In this document: one piece after another, positions 35,094 through 42,818 of the stretch
How positions within the stretch are numbered: the first letter of the stretch is position 1
Layout of the letters: the number at the start of each line of letters is the position of its first letter
Position numbers and translations under genes: made by a program
The notes under the pieces: model-generated
Database searches by the model: none
What the model saw: the letters and a program-made list of their open reading frames with translations, nothing else
Told to the model about the DNA's origin: nothing
Assembly: GCA_020719845.1 (NCBI GenBank)
Contig: DYPP01000011.1
Location: 1 to 49,411 of the forward strand
Direction of reading: 5' to 3'
DNA length: 49,411 nt
DNA from: Treponema denticola
Lineage (GTDB): Bacteria; Spirochaetota; Spirochaetia; Treponematales; Breznakiellaceae

Positions 35094-35975
35094 ATGAAAC
35101 ACCGCCGGTACCCGACTCCCCTGCTCTACCCGCTCATCCTGGCCGCCGCGCTGTCCTCCTGCGCCACGTTCCGGTCCGGTGGTCCGCTGCCGCAGGAAAT
35201 CGTCCCGGTTGCGGCCGCCCGGCCGGAGCGGATCGACCCCGTCTGGCAACCCCTGGGACCAGGGCTCGACTTTTTCGCCGCCGACGTCGCCGAGCCGGCG
35301 CTGCAGCTGCGCGCCCTGCGGGTCGACTTGAACGAACCGAAGCTCACCGTTGTGCTGGGGCCTCCGGGACCGGGGGATGGAACCACCCTGAGCCTCAAGA
35401 CCAGCACCTTTGTCCGGGACTACGGCTGCGCGGCGGGCATCAACACCCTGCCCTTCGAGCCGGCTTCCGCGGCGGAGGGCGAAGCGCGGCGCATCGCCGG
35501 GATCAGCGTCGCCGACGGCTACCGCATCGCCCCGCCGGACCCGCGCTACGCGGCGCTGATCTTCCGGGCCGACGGCAGCGCCGCGGTGCGGCAGCAGGCC
35601 GACCTGGCCGCCGACGACCCGCCCCGGCAGGCGGCGGGAGGGTTCTTCATCGTGCTGGACCGGGGACAGCCCCAGGGCAACGACCGCTACCGCAACCCCC
35701 GCACCGCCGCGGGCGTAGCCGCCGACGGGCGGACCCTGTACCTGCTGGTCGTCGACGGCCGCCGCCGGGCCAGCGTCGGCGCCACCGCCCGGGAAACGGG
35801 GCTGATCCTGGCCCGCCTGGGCGCGGTGGACGGCCTGATCCTGGACGGCGGCGGTTCCAGCGCCATGGCGCTGCGGGGAGACGACGGGACGGTGCGGTTG
35901 GTCAACGTTCCGGTGCATTCGCGCTTTTTCGGCGGCGAGCGGGCCGTAGCCGGCTGTCTGGGTCTGCGGTACTGA
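35094..35975 (+). CDS. Phosphodiester glycosidase (NAGPA-domain) lipoprotein
   Basis: The 293-aa product is a lipoprotein (lipobox LSSC, Cys23). The C-terminal half has the NAGPA/DUF2233 pattern: NPRTAAGVAADGRTLYLLVV, then DGLILDGGGSSAMAL with DGGGSS at 251-256. Homologues remove covering sugars from phosphodiesters or act on cell-wall glycans. Being lipidated it works outside the cytoplasm. There is no clear Shine-Dalgarno sequence; a TATACT box ends 13 nt before the ATG, giving a leader of only a few bases. The remnant of an MFS gene follows 4 nt after the stop. Confidence 0.78.
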   Translation: MKHRRYPTPLLYPLILAAALSSCATFRSGGPLPQEIVPVAAARPERIDPVWQPLGPGLDFFAADVAEPALQLRALRVDLNEPKLTVVLGPPGPGDGTTLSLKTSTFVRDYGCAAGINTLPFEPASAAEGEARRIAGISVADGYRIAPPDPRYAALIFRADGSAAVRQQADLAADDPPRQAAGGFFIVLDRGQPQGNDRYRNPRTAAGVAADGRTLYLLVVDGRRRASVGATARETGLILARLGAVDGLILDGGGSSAMALRGDDGTVRLVNVPVHSRFFGGERAVAGCLGLRY

Positions 35976-35979
35976 CCGG

Positions 35980-36334
35980 ATGCGCAACACCTACCTGTCC
36001 CGGGCGTTTATTTCGCTGTTTACGCAGAATTTTCTGGTATTTGCGATCTTCAACCTGCGCAGCGTCTTTCCGGATCATCTGGCCGGTTTGGGGGCTTCCA
36101 AAACCTGGATCCGCCTGTTCATCAGCCTCAATTCCCTGGCTCTGGGGTTGCTGGTCATCCCCCCAGCCGCCATACAGACCGGATCGGGCGGAAGCCTTCA
36201 ACCTGTTCCCCCGGGTGTCGGTGATCGCCCTGGCCTACCCGCAGACCTATTTTCTGCGCAATCCCCTGCCGGCGGCCCTCATGGTCCCCCTGGGCCTGGT
36301 CGGCTTGCGGGGACCAGGCTGGGCGGCGGACTAG
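35980..36334 (+). pseudogene. Broken MFS transporter remnant
   Basis: The first 62 codons (MRNTYLSRAFISLFTQNFLV onward) read like the start of a major-facilitator permease with two membrane segments. The frame is then lost at about 36165-36180. A different frame continues with AFNLFPRVSVIALAYPQTYF and ends at the TAG at 36332-36334. The whole is only 355 bp against about 1.2 kb for a working MFS gene, so a large internal deletion is likely. The original frame runs on to 36423 as low-complexity sequence and is not credible. Confidence 0.6.
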
Positions 36335-36355
36335 CGGGGTGCCGGCCCGACCGCT

Positions 36356-36880
36356 TCAGTAGCGGCCGGCGGCGTATTGGACCCAGCCGCCGGCTTGCAC
36401 CAGCGCCCTTTCAAACTCGTTGAGCTTGAAGGGAACGATCCGCTCGCCGCCGGCGGCGGAAAACACCATTTTTTGGGCTTCCAGGTCCACGTTCAGGGTG
36501 GTTTCCCGGGCCGAAAAGTCGCGGAACAGGTCGTCCAGCACCGGGGCGGGCAGCTCGACGGCGATCATGCCGCCGTTGAACATGTTCTGCCGGAAAATCC
36601 GGGCAAAATTCTCCGCCGCGACGATATGGATGCCGTTGGACTCGAAGGCCCAAGGGGCGTGTTCCCGGGAACTGCCGCAGCCGAAGTTGGACCGGCTGAG
36701 GATGGCTCCCTTGCCGGGAATGTCCCGCCCCGGCTCAAAGCCCGGCAGCTTGAGGTCTTCCAGGCAGTGGGGCCGCAGGGCTTCTTTGGAAAGCTCGGTC
36801 AGGTACTTGGCCGGGATGATCTCGTCGGTGTTGATGTCGCTCCGGTCCAGAAACAGGACGCGGCCGCCGAATGTCCTCAT
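36356..36880 (-). CDS. leuD: 3-isopropylmalate/homoaconitate-type dehydratase small subunit
   Basis: This 174-aa swivel subunit partners the large iron-sulfur subunit encoded just upstream (3 nt gap). It contains the conserved NFGCGSSREHAPWA and the N-terminal DRSDINTDEIIPAKYL typical of the short LeuD/HacB type. The pair isomerises a 2-malate derivative such as isopropylmalate. No other leucine gene is in the window, so a related substrate (homoaconitate, citramalate or dimethylmalate) cannot be excluded. Confidence 0.85.
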   Translation of the reverse strand: MRTFGGRVLFLDRSDINTDEIIPAKYLTELSKEALRPHCLEDLKLPGFEPGRDIPGKGAILSRSNFGCGSSREHAPWAFESNGIHIVAAENFARIFRQNMFNGGMIAVELPAPVLDDLFRDFSARETTLNVDLEAQKMVFSAAGGERIVPFKLNEFERALVQAGGWVQYAAGRY

Positions 36881-36883
36881 GGT

Positions 36884-38185
36884 TTACTCCTGCCTCGACG
36901 TTTCGGGACTGACGATCCGGCCGGCAAGGGCCGTGGCCGCCGCGGAAGCGGGGCTCATCAGGTGCACCATGCCGCCCTTGCCCATGCGGCCGTTGAAATT
37001 GCGGTTGGTGGTTGAAGCGCAGACTTCGCCCGAAGCCAGCACGCCGTTGGACATGCCCAGACAGGCGCCGCAGGTCGGGTTGGTCACGCAGAAGCCCGAG
37101 TCCATGAAGATCTTGATCAGCCCTTCGTCCAGGGCCTGCTGAAATACCGCCGGGGTGGCCGGAGACACGACGCCCCGCACCGTCGCCGCGATCTGCCTGC
37201 CCTTGAGCACCGCCGCCGCCTGGCGCAGGTCTTCGATCCGGCCGTTGGTGCAGGAACCGATGTAGACCTGGTCCACCCGGGTGTCGCCCAGTTCCCGGAC
37301 CGGCACCACCTGGTCCGGCTTGTAGCCCACCGTGGAAAGGGGTTCCAGGGTCGAACAGTCCAGGTCGACGACGCCCGCGTAGTCGGCGTCGGCGTCGCTC
37401 CACCAGCGCCGGTACGCGGCCAGCGCCGCTTCCTGGGTCGCGAAGCTCCCGTCCCCCGCCGGGCCGATGAAGGGCCAGAGATAGCGGACGGTGGTCAGGT
37501 CGGGCAGGCAGACGCCGCTGGTGCCGCCGGCTTCCACCGCCATGTTGCAGAGCGTCATGCGGCCTTCCATGCTCAGCGCGTCCACCACGGGCCCGCGGAA
37601 CTCCATTACCTGGTCGGTGGCGCCGTTGACGCCGATTCTGGCGATCACCGCCAGGATCGCGTCCTTGGCGGTAACCCCCGGGGGGAGCGCGCCGTTCAGG
37701 TTGACCCGCAGGGTGTCGGGCTTGCGGAAGGCGCAGACCCCCTTGAGGATGCCCACTTCCAGGTCCGTGGTGCCCACCCCGGCGGCGAAGGCGCCGAAGG
37801 CGCCGTGGGTGCAGGTGTGGCTGTCGCCCATGATCACCGTGTAGCCCGGGCGCACAAAGCCCTTTTCCGGAAAAAGGGCGTGGCAGACGCCGTTCCGGCC
37901 GATGTCGAAGAAGTCCTTGATGCCCCGGCGGCGAGCCCAGTCGCGCAGGATCTTGCCCTGCTCGGCGGTCAGCGAATCCTTGGCCGGGCTGACGTGGTCG
38001 ATGACCACCTTGATCTTGTCCGGGTCAAAGACCCGGTCCATCCCCTGGGCCACCAGGTCGTTGATGGCGATCGGCGTGGTGATCTCGTGGCAAAACACCG
38101 CGTCCAGTTTGAGCACCCAAGTGTCGGCAAAGGGCCGGTCCACCAGGTGGGCGTCGAAAATCTTCTGCGCCAGGGTCGAACCCAT
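36884..38185 (-). CDS. leuC: 3-isopropylmalate/homoaconitate-type dehydratase large subunit
   Basis: This is an aconitase-family enzyme of 433 aa, the short archaeal-like LeuC type. The [4Fe-4S] cysteines are C312 (IGSCTNGR), C372 and C375 (NPTCGACLG); VIMGDSHTCTHGAFGAFA is the substrate-side signature. I chose the ATG at 38185, which has GGGAGG 6 nt upstream; the earlier ATG at 38191 touches that ribosome site. The gene follows the XRE-cupin regulator after 2 nt and is followed by the small subunit, forming a three-gene unit. Confidence 0.87.
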   Translation of the reverse strand: MGSTLAQKIFDAHLVDRPFADTWVLKLDAVFCHEITTPIAINDLVAQGMDRVFDPDKIKVVIDHVSPAKDSLTAEQGKILRDWARRRGIKDFFDIGRNGVCHALFPEKGFVRPGYTVIMGDSHTCTHGAFGAFAAGVGTTDLEVGILKGVCAFRKPDTLRVNLNGALPPGVTAKDAILAVIARIGVNGATDQVMEFRGPVVDALSMEGRMTLCNMAVEAGGTSGVCLPDLTTVRYLWPFIGPAGDGSFATQEAALAAYRRWWSDADADYAGVVDLDCSTLEPLSTVGYKPDQVVPVRELGDTRVDQVYIGSCTNGRIEDLRQAAAVLKGRQIAATVRGVVSPATPAVFQQALDEGLIKIFMDSGFCVTNPTCGACLGMSNGVLASGEVCASTTNRNFNGRMGKGGMVHLMSPASAAATALAGRIVSPETSRQE

Positions 38186-38187
38186 AT

Positions 38188-38766
38188 TCATCCTCCCGTT
38201 CCTATTTCGCCCTTCGGCGGGGTAATGATCCAGAAAACCCGCAGCTGTTCCGGCCCGGCGTTGGCCAGCACGTGGGGCGCGTCGGCCCGGAAGCTGGCCG
38301 AATCGCCCACCTCCAGCGTGTAGGTGCGGGTGCCGACGGTCAGTTCCGCCCGGCCCTGCTCCACGATGCCCAGCTCCCAGCCCGGATGGCCGTACTCCGT
38401 GCCCCCGGTGCGGGCGCCCGCTTCGATGCTGATCCGGTAGGCTTCGATGCCGTCCGAACCCTTGACGCTGCCTTCCAGCTGGGCCAGCCGCTCGTAGAGC
38501 ACCCCGGGTCGGGAAAACACCGCCCGGTCGCCGGCGCGCACCACCCGGACCGCCCGTTCGCGCCGATAGTCGGCAAACAGGTACTCCAGGTCGATGTCCA
38601 GCGCGTCCGCCAGGGACAGCAGGGTATCGATGGCCGGGGAAACCCGGTTGCGTTCGATCTGGGACACCAGGCTCTCGCTGAAGCCCGCCCGGTCGGCCAC
38701 CTCTTTCAGGGTCAGGGACCGCCGTTCCCGGACCGCCCGTATCTTTTCACCGAATCGATAGCGCAC
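38188..38766 (-). CDS. XRE-family regulator with C-terminal cupin domain
   Basis: The 192-aa protein has an XRE helix-turn-helix in residues 1-60 (LTLKEVADRAGFSESLVSQI) and a cupin sensor domain in about 110-185 (GHPGWELGIVEQGRAEL). Such proteins usually sense a small metabolite and repress a neighbouring operon. It begins with GTG at 38766, with AGAGG 5 nt upstream. It leads the leuCD-like genes, so it probably controls its own transcript in response to an intermediate of that pathway. Confidence 0.85.
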   Translation of the reverse strand: MRYRFGEKIRAVRERRSLTLKEVADRAGFSESLVSQIERNRVSPAIDTLLSLADALDIDLEYLFADYRRERAVRVVRAGDRAVFSRPGVLYERLAQLEGSVKGSDGIEAYRISIEAGARTGGTEYGHPGWELGIVEQGRAELTVGTRTYTLEVGDSASFRADAPHVLANAGPEQLRVFWIITPPKGEIGTGG

Positions 38767-38798
38767 GCCCGCCTCTTTATCTAGACTTAATATAATGC

Positions 38799-38828
38799 AG
38801 TTTAATTAAAGTATGGGGCTTTTGTCAA
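38799..38828 (-). promoter_or_regulatory. Promoter and candidate operator of the XRE-leuCD unit
   Basis: A perfect TTGACA (38823-38828 on the minus strand) is followed after 18 nt by TAAACT (38799-38804). The palindrome TTTAATTAAA at 38801-38810 overlaps the -10 and spacer, a natural place for autorepression. Element C begins 2 nt upstream of the -35 box. Confidence 0.45.
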
Positions 38829-38830
38829 GG

Positions 38831-38943
38831 ATGAGTCCGCTCCAAAAACCGGTTGTTTTTAGAACGGACTTGAGCAATTCCTTACAGGAATTGCGTTTTA
38901 AGCGGAACAAGTCTATAAACTGAAGTTTTTGGAGTTGACTCAT
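38831..38943 (+). repeat. Three-hairpin intergenic element, copy C
   Basis: Outer arms at 38831-38849 and 38925-38943 match in 17 of 19 positions. The left arm can instead form hairpin 1 with its neighbour, closing a CCGGTTG loop flanked by AAAAA and TTTTT, the same loop as in copy A. Hairpin 2 is GCAATTCCT-TAC-AGGAATTGC (38874-38894). The element lies between the end of the dehydrogenase gene and the XRE promoter, at the left edge of the low-GC island. Confidence 0.7.
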
Positions 38944-38986
38944 AACTAGATAGCATACGAAAGAAGGTTGCATAATCCGGTTTTAC

Positions 38987-39012
38987 GTGGAGTTTCAACG
39001 CGGAAACTCCAC
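38987..39012 (-). terminator. Hairpin after the dehydrogenase gene
   Basis: A 9-bp perfect stem GTGGAGTTT/AAACTCCAC around CAACGCGG lies 17 nt past the stop at 39029. There is no clear T run on the minus strand, so termination is possible but unproven. Confidence 0.4.
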
Positions 39013-39028
39013 AGGGCTTTCAACCAGG

Positions 39029-40174
39029 TCAATGTTTCCGGGCGTAGCTAATCCAGCTTCGTTTCTGAACGCTTTCCACGATTTTATCCAGCAGGAGCAT
39101 TTCTTCCGTGCCGTGGTAGAAGGTAGGCAGATTGGGCGCTACGGACGTCGTGCCCTCTTCTACGGCCCGATAAAAATCCGAGAAAAGGTTGTATACCGCG
39201 TCGTAGTAGCCCAGCGGATGCCCACCGGGTAAACTTGAATAGGGTTTTACCGAGGGAGAAAGCAGGGCCGGCCCTTCAATTAAAATTTGATTTGGTTCGT
39301 CCCGTTTGCCGATCCACAGTTCGTTCGATCGGGCGTGGTTCCACGCCAGGGAGCCCTTAGACCCGTAAATCTGGAATTCGGTCTCGGACTTTCTTCCGGC
39401 GCAGGCTTGGCACGCGGTAAAAGTGCCAGGGACGTTTCCTTCCAGCCGAAAGGTCATGGCGGCGTATTCTTCCAGCTCAACTTGAACCGATTGCCCTTCA
39501 CCAGAGGCCGCGCTAAAGGCTTCATTGGCCCTTCTGGGTTTGATCCTTTGGGGAATGAGGGTCTTAAAATCGGCCAGTATTTCAGCTACCGAAAGCCCCG
39601 TGGTAAAACGGATCAGGTCAAACCAGTGACTACCCAGGTCCGCCGCTACGTTGGAATCCCCGCTTTCGGATTTTTCCAAACGCCAACTATAATCGGTGGC
39701 GTGGAAGAGCCAATCCTGAAACCAGGACCCGGTAACCATTCTAACGTCCCCAATAAAACCATCCCGGATTCTTTGTCGCGCCTCCAAGACTACGGGGTAG
39801 TAACGGTAACAGAAGTCGATACCGGTTACCGCGTTTTTCCTAAGGGATAGATCGTACAGTTCTTGGGCCTGGGCCGAATTGATGGCCAGGGGCTTTTCGG
39901 AAAAAACCGCCTTGCCAGACTCAAGCGCCGCCTTGCTTTGTTCGTAGTGTAGGGAGTTGGGACTGCAGACGTGGATTACGTCTATGCTGTCGTCGGCAAT
40001 CGCGTCCCTATAATCGGACCCAAAGGCGGGAATCCCGTGGGCCTGGGCAACCTGTTCCGCGGCGTGGGCATCCTTGTCCACCACCATGGCGAGTTCTATC
40101 CCCGAAAGTCGCTTGAGCGTTTCCACGTGTACCTTTCCGATATACCCACAACCTATTACGGCTACCTTTTTCAT
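39029..40174 (-). CDS. Gfo/Idh/MocA-family NAD(P)-dependent dehydrogenase
   Basis: This 381-aa oxidoreductase has the N-terminal Rossmann fold (VIGCGYIGKVH at residues 6-16), the EKPLAIN motif near residue 95 that includes the catalytic-region lysine, and DLGSHWFD in the C-terminal domain with the likely catalytic histidine. Members oxidise or reduce hydroxyl groups of sugars, amino sugars and inositols. The start overlaps the aminotransferase stop by 4 bases, so the two enzymes are made together and probably act in sequence on a keto/amino sugar or cyclitol. GC content is lower than in genes before 38 kb. Confidence 0.88.
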   Translation of the reverse strand: MKKVAVIGCGYIGKVHVETLKRLSGIELAMVVDKDAHAAEQVAQAHGIPAFGSDYRDAIADDSIDVIHVCSPNSLHYEQSKAALESGKAVFSEKPLAINSAQAQELYDLSLRKNAVTGIDFCYRYYPVVLEARQRIRDGFIGDVRMVTGSWFQDWLFHATDYSWRLEKSESGDSNVAADLGSHWFDLIRFTTGLSVAEILADFKTLIPQRIKPRRANEAFSAASGEGQSVQVELEEYAAMTFRLEGNVPGTFTACQACAGRKSETEFQIYGSKGSLAWNHARSNELWIGKRDEPNQILIEGPALLSPSVKPYSSLPGGHPLGYYDAVYNLFSDFYRAVEEGTTSVAPNLPTFYHGTEEMLLLDKIVESVQKRSWISYARKH

Positions 40175-41409
40175 AGGGCCCTCACCTGGAGTAAGGTCTG
40201 GGCTATTTTGTCGGCTATGGCTTCTACATCCGTGTCGCTCGATTTGGGATTCGCGCCGTAGGGAGCGCCCAGACCGGCGTCAATGACGCCGATGGAGATG
40301 TTTACCGCCCGGGATAATATTTCGTCCGTTCTGGGGAGCATTCCCTTATGATACTCGACGTCCGTCGGGTATTCTTTGCTATGGAAGGGGTATTCCTTGG
40401 ACGTAACGGTCTTTTTCTGCAAAAGCTGTTCCATGTTGGTGTACACGTGCCAGCCGGAGGAATTCAACGGCTTTGTCCCGATGCGTTCGGCAAACGCCTT
40501 GGCTTCGCCGGGGGTATCCAAAAGTAGGGTTAGCAGGGTAGCGCATTCCCCCTCGGAGTCGTTAAGGACGCGATAGCCAACACGAACCTTTTTGTACAGT
40601 TCCGCCTTCAACGTGTCCTTTACATGGTGCAGGGTTTTAATTATGTGCCCTATTTTTCTGAACTGGGCCAATGCTACGGCGCCGGTAAGTTCGTTCATCC
40701 TGAAATTTTGACCGATAATAGACCTATTTCCAATCTCGGTCCCCGTTCGCAGGGGCAGGTGCCCTTGATCGTGGTACGCGAAGGATCGCTCGTACAGGTT
40801 TTTATCCGACGTTACCACGAGGCCACCGTCGCCAGAGGTAATGGTCTTGAATATGTTCAATGAATAAATGCCGATGTCGCCGATCGTTCCCAAGGCTTTT
40901 CCGTGATAGTATCCGCCAAAGGCTTGGGCCGCGTCCTCGATGAGGTAAAGATTATGGTCCTTCGCTATTTTGCTTAACGAGTCTAAATCGCAGGGATTTC
41001 CCAGCATATGGACCGCCATGATAGCCCGGGTCCGGCTCGTTATTTTTCTTTTTACGTCTTCCACGTCCAAGGTCAGGCTTTCGTCAATTTCCGCCAATAC
41101 GGGAACGGCCCCGCGATTGATGATGGAAGAAATGGACGCGATGAACGTATAACCCGGTACGATGACCTCGTCGCCAGGGCCTATTCCCAGGGCCGCCAGG
41201 GCGGTAATGAGCGCCGCGGTTCCCGAGGTAACGGCCAGCGCGTGGGGAACGTTGAAGGTCACTTGAACTTCTTGTTCCAAGGTGTAGACCTTCCGTTTAA
41301 ACCGGGTGTCGCTTTCGCTGCCGTATCGGAAGAACCATCCCGATTCCAAAACATCCATTACTTCTTTCTTTTCTTCCTCACCTATAAACATGAATCCCGG
41401 ACCGGCCAT
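40171..41409 (-). CDS. DegT/DnrJ/EryC1/StrS-family aminotransferase
   Basis: This PLP-dependent sugar aminotransferase has 412 aa. The PLP lysine is K188 in NIFKTITSGDGG; TSGTAAL at 61-67 binds the phosphate and EDAAQAFGG at 158-166 holds the ring-contacting aspartate. The family interconverts keto sugars or ketocyclitols and their amino forms. It is first in a two-gene operon with the Gfo/Idh dehydrogenase, an arrangement known from kanosamine (NtdA/NtdC) and aminocyclitol pathways. AGGAGG lies 6 nt before the start. No nucleotide-sugar synthesis genes are near, so a free sugar or cyclitol substrate is more likely than a nucleotide sugar. Confidence 0.86.
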   Translation of the reverse strand: MAGPGFMFIGEEEKKEVMDVLESGWFFRYGSESDTRFKRKVYTLEQEVQVTFNVPHALAVTSGTAALITALAALGIGPGDEVIVPGYTFIASISSIINRGAVPVLAEIDESLTLDVEDVKRKITSRTRAIMAVHMLGNPCDLDSLSKIAKDHNLYLIEDAAQAFGGYYHGKALGTIGDIGIYSLNIFKTITSGDGGLVVTSDKNLYERSFAYHDQGHLPLRTGTEIGNRSIIGQNFRMNELTGAVALAQFRKIGHIIKTLHHVKDTLKAELYKKVRVGYRVLNDSEGECATLLTLLLDTPGEAKAFAERIGTKPLNSSGWHVYTNMEQLLQKKTVTSKEYPFHSKEYPTDVEYHKGMLPRTDEILSRAVNISIGVIDAGLGAPYGANPKSSDTDVEAIADKIAQTLLQVRAL

Positions 41410-41437
41410 AAACCACCTCCTGTGTGATATTGAATAT

Positions 41438-41467
41438 ATTATAGGCCAGTAAATAAAAATATGTCAA
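41438..41467 (-). promoter_or_regulatory. Promoter of the aminotransferase-dehydrogenase operon
   Basis: Perfect TTGACA (41462-41467) and TATAAT (41438-41443) on the minus strand are 18 nt apart, about 30 nt upstream of the start. The surrounding divergent region (41410-41627) is extremely AT-rich, unlike the rest of the window. Confidence 0.75.
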
Positions 41468-41519
41468 CATATAAATAAAATATATTATATTATTATTAGT
41501 AATAAACGCCGATATTTGC

Positions 41520-41525
41520 TATAAT
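41520..41525 (+). promoter_or_regulatory. -10 box candidate for the ROK regulator gene
   Basis: TATAAT preceded by TTGC lies about 100 nt upstream of the ROK start; the -35 region is poor. A second candidate, TATACT at 41610-41615, is 12 nt before the ATG. The AT-rich region between could hold ROK binding sites, but I could not define one. Confidence 0.3.
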
Positions 41526-41627
41526 ATGTAATTTTTATACATAATATAAGAAACGCGCTTTAAAGGGATTTATTGTATCTTTATTAAGGAAGTGGGACAA
41601 ATCAGGGATTATACTGTATGATTACCT

Positions 41628-42818
41628 ATGAATTTTAACAAAAAAGAACGGTTGATATTCAAGGCTATTAATGCGCTGGATGTGCCCACCTGCAACTCAA
41701 TTTCGGATCACGTTGGACTAAGCCGGGTTCTTGTGTCTTCTATCCTCACCGAAATGAAGGCCAAGCAGTATATCGCCGAAGAGGGAAAGACAAAGCAGGG
41801 AAGCGGACGTCCGTCCCATATTTATGAAATTTCGGCCCAAGTAGTGCGTACGCTGGGCATTTCGATGGGGCGGGACGCGATACACTGGGTTTCGTTGGAT
41901 TCTCGGGGAACGGCGATAGATTCCGGAATGATCGAGGGTGGTTTAGCCTCTATTGACGTGTTGGACGATGACGCGCTGCTTGGGCTGCTTAAGCCCATCG
42001 TGGCCGACCATGCGTCCGATAAGGATGGAAAAGGTCCCTTGGGAAGCATCGGTATTTCTATTCCAGGAATCGTTGATTATCAGTCTGGCCTTTGGCTTCA
42101 TGACTTTCGGCATCCGCGTTTTATTCCCAAGCCGCTCAAAGTTTTGGTGGAAAAGGCCTTTTCCACCAAAACAATCGTGGAGGACGCGGCTCGTTCCATC
42201 ACCTATCAGTTTTACCGAGCCGAAAAGTCCATTGGGGAACCGCTTATCTATATCTATTTAGGAGACGGCGTCGGGACGGGTATCATTATTAATGACGCCC
42301 TTTTCCGGGGCGCCGATGGCCTAGCCGGCGAAGTGGGGCACATTACGGTCAATCCGTCGGGTATTCGCTGTAGTTGTGGGAATATCGGTTGTCTAGAAAC
42401 CGTGGTTTCGACCCCGAACGTGCTCCGACAAATCCGGGATCGTCTGCAGGAAGGGGTGTTCTCGTCTTTGCACGGCGTATCGGACGGAGACTATTCCCAG
42501 ATAGGCGCGGATGTTATCGTCGCGGCGGCGAAGGAGGGGGATAAACTCGCGGAGTCGACCCTCTACGAGATTGGGGAATACTTGGCGGACGCGGTCATCC
42601 TCTTGACCAAGCTTTTTAATCCCCGGTCGATCGTTCTGGGTGGACCGGGTAGCGTGTATGGAAACTATTATACGACCCCAATCGAGCTCAAGATGCGGCA
42701 ATTCGTACGAACCGAAATGCTTTCGCATCTTCGTGTGTACATCGCTTCCTACGAAAGCCATCAAGAGGCGGCGGGTGCGGGACTATTAGCCTTGGACGAA
42801 TATTGGAACAACCTATAG
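41628..42818 (+). CDS. ROK-family transcriptional repressor (NagC/XylR-like)
   Basis: The 396-aa protein has a winged helix-turn-helix in residues 1-60 (TCNSISDHVGLSRVLVSSIL) and a ROK sugar-kinase-like domain. The ROK zinc site is intact: H238 with C248, C250 and C255 in CSCGNIGCLE. VEDAARS stands where active kinases have NDANAA-type sequence, so it is probably a sensor rather than a kinase. It is divergent from the aminotransferase operon and convergent, with a 6-base overlap, to the ceramidase-like gene. It likely controls the whole island in response to a sugar or amino sugar. No Shine-Dalgarno sequence is clear. Confidence 0.87.
   Translation: MNFNKKERLIFKAINALDVPTCNSISDHVGLSRVLVSSILTEMKAKQYIAEEGKTKQGSGRPSHIYEISAQVVRTLGISMGRDAIHWVSLDSRGTAIDSGMIEGGLASIDVLDDDALLGLLKPIVADHASDKDGKGPLGSIGISIPGIVDYQSGLWLHDFRHPRFIPKPLKVLVEKAFSTKTIVEDAARSITYQFYRAEKSIGEPLIYIYLGDGVGTGIIINDALFRGADGLAGEVGHITVNPSGIRCSCGNIGCLETVVSTPNVLRQIRDRLQEGVFSSLHGVSDGDYSQIGADVIVAAAKEGDKLAESTLYEIGEYLADAVILLTKLFNPRSIVLGGPGSVYGNYYTTPIELKMRQFVRTEMLSHLRVYIASYESHQEAAGAGLLALDEYWNNL

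Noticed and set aside
38767-39028. CRISPR-like repeats, because several short dyads follow each other
   Set aside because: There is no regular repeat-spacer spacing and the arms differ in sequence; no cas gene is present.
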